35,711 nt of DNA, from contig NZ_LATD01000194.1 in NCBI RefSeq assembly GCF_000981895.1, positions 1-35,711 of the forward strand. The letters are read 5' to 3'. Position numbers and translations under genes: made by a program. Source of the stretch: Streptomyces odonnellii. GTDB taxonomy: Bacteria; Actinomycetota; Actinomycetes; Streptomycetales; Streptomycetaceae. Under the pieces are notes generated by a model. The model was not told the origin of the DNA and made no database searches. It worked only from the letters and a program-made list of their open reading frames with translations. Below are positions 33,840-35,711 of the stretch, in pieces (positions within the stretch are counted from its first letter, which is position 1; each line of letters opens with the position of its first letter).

Positions 33840-35711
33840 TCAGCCGATGTCCGGCGGGTCGATCCGCACCCGTACGGGATCGCCGCCGCCCCGGGCCATG
33901 CGTGCCGCCTGCGCAGACTTCAGCGCGGACGCGAGAGCCGCGCCGCTCCCCGGGCGTACGCGCAGCAGTGCCCGCTCCCAGTGCTCCCCCGGCGGCGGGT
34001 CGCCAGGTCTGCGCGGCCTGCCCGGGTCGGCTGGCGGGAGCGGTACGGGGCCCAGCACCTCGGCGTCCGGCGGAAGTCCGGCCGTGGCCAGGGCGGCGAG
34101 GAACGTACCGACCGCCTCCGCGCGGCCCGACACCGCCGCCATCCGGGACACCGGCGGAAAGCCCAGCTCGGCCCGCTCGGCCAGTTCGCGCTGGGCGTGC
34201 CCCGCCGGGTCCCAGCGCACCAGCGCCTGCACCGGCCGCAGTGTGGGTTCGGCGACCACGACCACCGTGCCGCCCTCCTCCTGCCCGCGTACCAAGGAGC
34301 CCGCGTGCATCCAGCGCCGCAGGGCCTCCTCGCCCGCCCGCAGGTCCGGCCGTCCCAGCATCGCCCAGCCGTCCAGCAGCAGCGCGGCCGCGTAGCCGCC
34401 CTCGGCCACCGGCTCGGCTCCAGGCGTGCTGACCACCAGGGCGGGCCTGCCCGGTACGGAGTCCAGGACATGGTCCCGCCCGGATGTGCGTACGGGAACG
34501 GCGGGGAAGGCCCGGCCCAGCTCCTCCGCGGTACGCCTCGCCCCCACGATCCGCGCCCGAAGCCGTACGCTGCCGCACTCCGCGCACTGCCACCCCGGTT
34601 CGTCCCGGCCGCACCAGCCGCACCGCAGCTCCCGCTCACGGGGAGCCTCCAACGGGCCAGCACACTGCCGGCAGCGGGCGGGCGTACGGCAGCGCTCGCA
34701 CGCCAGCCGGGGCACATAGCCGCGCCGGGGCACCTGCACCAGGACCGGTCCGGTCTTCAGCCCGTCCCTGACGGCCTGCCAGGCGAGGCTGGGCAGCCGG
34801 GCCGCGCGGGCGGCCTCGTCCCGCGCCAGTTCGCCGTCGCCAACGGTACGGACGAGGGGCGCGGCGGTACGTATCCGCTCCCGGGTCGCCGTCAGGGGCA
34901 GCGCCCAGCCCGTCCCGACGAGCTGGGCCGCCTCGACCGTGCACGCCGTACCGCCCAGCAGAAAGCCGCACTTGTCGTGCGCGGCGCGCAGCAGCAGCAC
35001 TTCACGGGCGTGTGGCTGGGGCGCGTGCTGCTCGCTGTGGCTGTCGTCCCCGTCGTCCCAGATGGCCACCAGCCCCAGATCACGGACCGGGGCGAACATG
35101 GCGGCGCGAGTCCCCACGACCGCCCGTACCGCACCGCGCCGTACGGCCAGCCACTCGCGATAGCGCTTCTCGGGCCCGGCCTCTGCTGTGAGCAGGGCAT
35201 GCCGACCGGTGCCCAGGAGCGCCGTCAGCGCGGCGTCGACCCGCGCGGCGACCCGCCCGTCCGGTACGACGACCAGCGCGCCCCGCCCCGAGGCGAGCGC
35301 GGCGGCCACCGCCCGCGCCAGTTCGTCCGCCCAATGCGGGCCCGGCAGCGCGGTCCACACGGCGCGCGGCGCACCGCCCCCGGCGAGCGCGTCCAGGAAC
35401 GCCGCCCCGTTCGCGTACCGCTCCCACGTCCCCGCCTCGGGCGCGGCGGGCGGCGGCAGCGGCTCGGGGGACGGCTTCGACTCGGCTCGCGCGTTCCTCG
35501 GCGGAATGGCGAGCTGAAGGACATCCGCGAGGCTTCCGGCATACCGGTCGGCGACGGCCCGGGCGAGCCCGAGCAGCTCGGTGCTCAGCACCGGCTCGGG
35601 CGACACCACATCGGCCAGCGCGGCCAGCGGACCCTTGTAGTCCGACTCGGCGCGCCGCTCCACGACGAACCCGTCGATCAGCCGCCCGCCCTCGCGCCGC
35701 CCGCCCCGCAC
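33840..35711 (-). CDS. priA: Primosomal protein PriA (N'), helicase-motif-degenerate actinobacterial type, 5' truncated
   Basis: The stop is at 33840 and the frame runs off the right edge, so at least 623 C-terminal residues are seen. The zinc-finger block with paired cysteines is intact (CERCRTPARCRQCAGPL, RCGWCGRDEPGWQCAECGS). The C-terminal parts resemble PriA helicase domain 2 (GRPDLRAGEEALRRWMHAGSLVRGQEEGGTVV). Where E. coli PriA has Walker A (GSGKT) this protein has ALPGPHWADEL. Where DEEH is expected it has WDDGDDSHSEQHAPQPHAREV. The lost motifs match the known actinobacterial PriA group, annotated as lacking helicase activity. It probably acts in replication restart through DNA or protein binding. 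Confidence 0.92.
   Translation of the reverse strand: MRGGRREGGRLIDGFVVERRAESDYKGPLAALADVVSPEPVLSTELLGLARAVADRYAGSLADVLQLAIPPRNARAESKPSPEPLPPPAAPEAGTWERYANGAAFLDALAGGGAPRAVWTALPGPHWADELARAVAAALASGRGALVVVPDGRVAARVDAALTALLGTGRHALLTAEAGPEKRYREWLAVRRGAVRAVVGTRAAMFAPVRDLGLVAIWDDGDDSHSEQHAPQPHAREVLLLRAAHDKCGFLLGGTACTVEAAQLVGTGWALPLTATRERIRTAAPLVRTVGDGELARDEAARAARLPSLAWQAVRDGLKTGPVLVQVPRRGYVPRLACERCRTPARCRQCAGPLEAPRERELRCGWCGRDEPGWQCAECGSVRLRARIVGARRTAEELGRAFPAVPVRTSGRDHVLDSVPGRPALVVSTPGAEPVAEGGYAAALLLDGWAMLGRPDLRAGEEALRRWMHAGSLVRGQEEGGTVVVVAEPTLRPVQALVRWDPAGHAQRELAERAELGFPPVSRMAAVSGRAEAVGTFLAALATAGLPPDAEVLGPVPLPPADPGRPRRPGDPPPGEHWERALLRVRPGSGAALASALKSAQAARMARGGGDPVRVRIDPPDIG

Overview
The window is chromosomal DNA from a Streptomyces or close relative. 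It is very GC-rich with strong third-position G/C, uses GTG and TTG starts freely, and carries typical actinobacterial families (ROK, Lrp, SigB-type sigma, GuaB1, CGNR, helicase-dead PriA). Gene content and order resemble, from memory, the S. coelicolor SCO1433-SCO1475 core-genome block. I see no phage, plasmid, CRISPR or secondary-metabolite cluster.

Left part (1-10.8 kb). After the tail of an unidentified gene comes a compact promoter-plus-terminator unit that may encode a small RNA. An EccA/CbbX-like AAA+ ATPase with TPR-like repeats then faces a large secreted subtilisin-like protease. Next are a GPP34-domain protein and, on the minus strand, two CNNM/CorC-type membrane proteins and a PH-domain membrane protein.

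Middle (10.8-16.7 kb). This is a riboflavin operon on the minus strand, headed by an FMN riboswitch: ribD-ribE-ribM-ribBA-ribH, then hisE-hisG and probably the PH and CNNM genes. Several junctions are 4-nt stop/start overlaps. RibM, a PnuC-like transporter, lets riboflavin uptake and synthesis share FMN control.

Next (16.8-25 kb). A ROK repressor is divergent from an MFS exporter, with a clean 21-bp palindrome between them. A luciferase-like oxidoreductase follows. A flavin amino-acid monooxygenase/oxidase and a nitrilase-superfamily amidase are paired as in the DavB/DavA oxidative-amide route, behind an Lrp/AsnC regulator. A SigB/SigF-type sigma factor carries a promoter that looks self-recognised.

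Right part (25-35.7 kb). Minus-strand housekeeping genes: guaB1 (GMP-reductase-type), a SorC regulator, rpe, rsmB, fmt and a 5'-truncated priA. Three accessory genes break the run: a small HTH-like protein, and a divergent VOC/CGNR pair whose two start codons lie inside one 27-bp palindrome. A 214-bp IS5-type MITE has inserted exactly at the fmt stop codon.

The most interesting items are the leaderless VOC/CGNR pair, the amino-acid oxidative-amide pair with helically phased repeats, the MITE at the fmt stop codon, the sRNA candidate at 333-434, and the sigma gene's SigB-type promoter. None of these is proof of a new system; all are readable directly from the sequence and testable.
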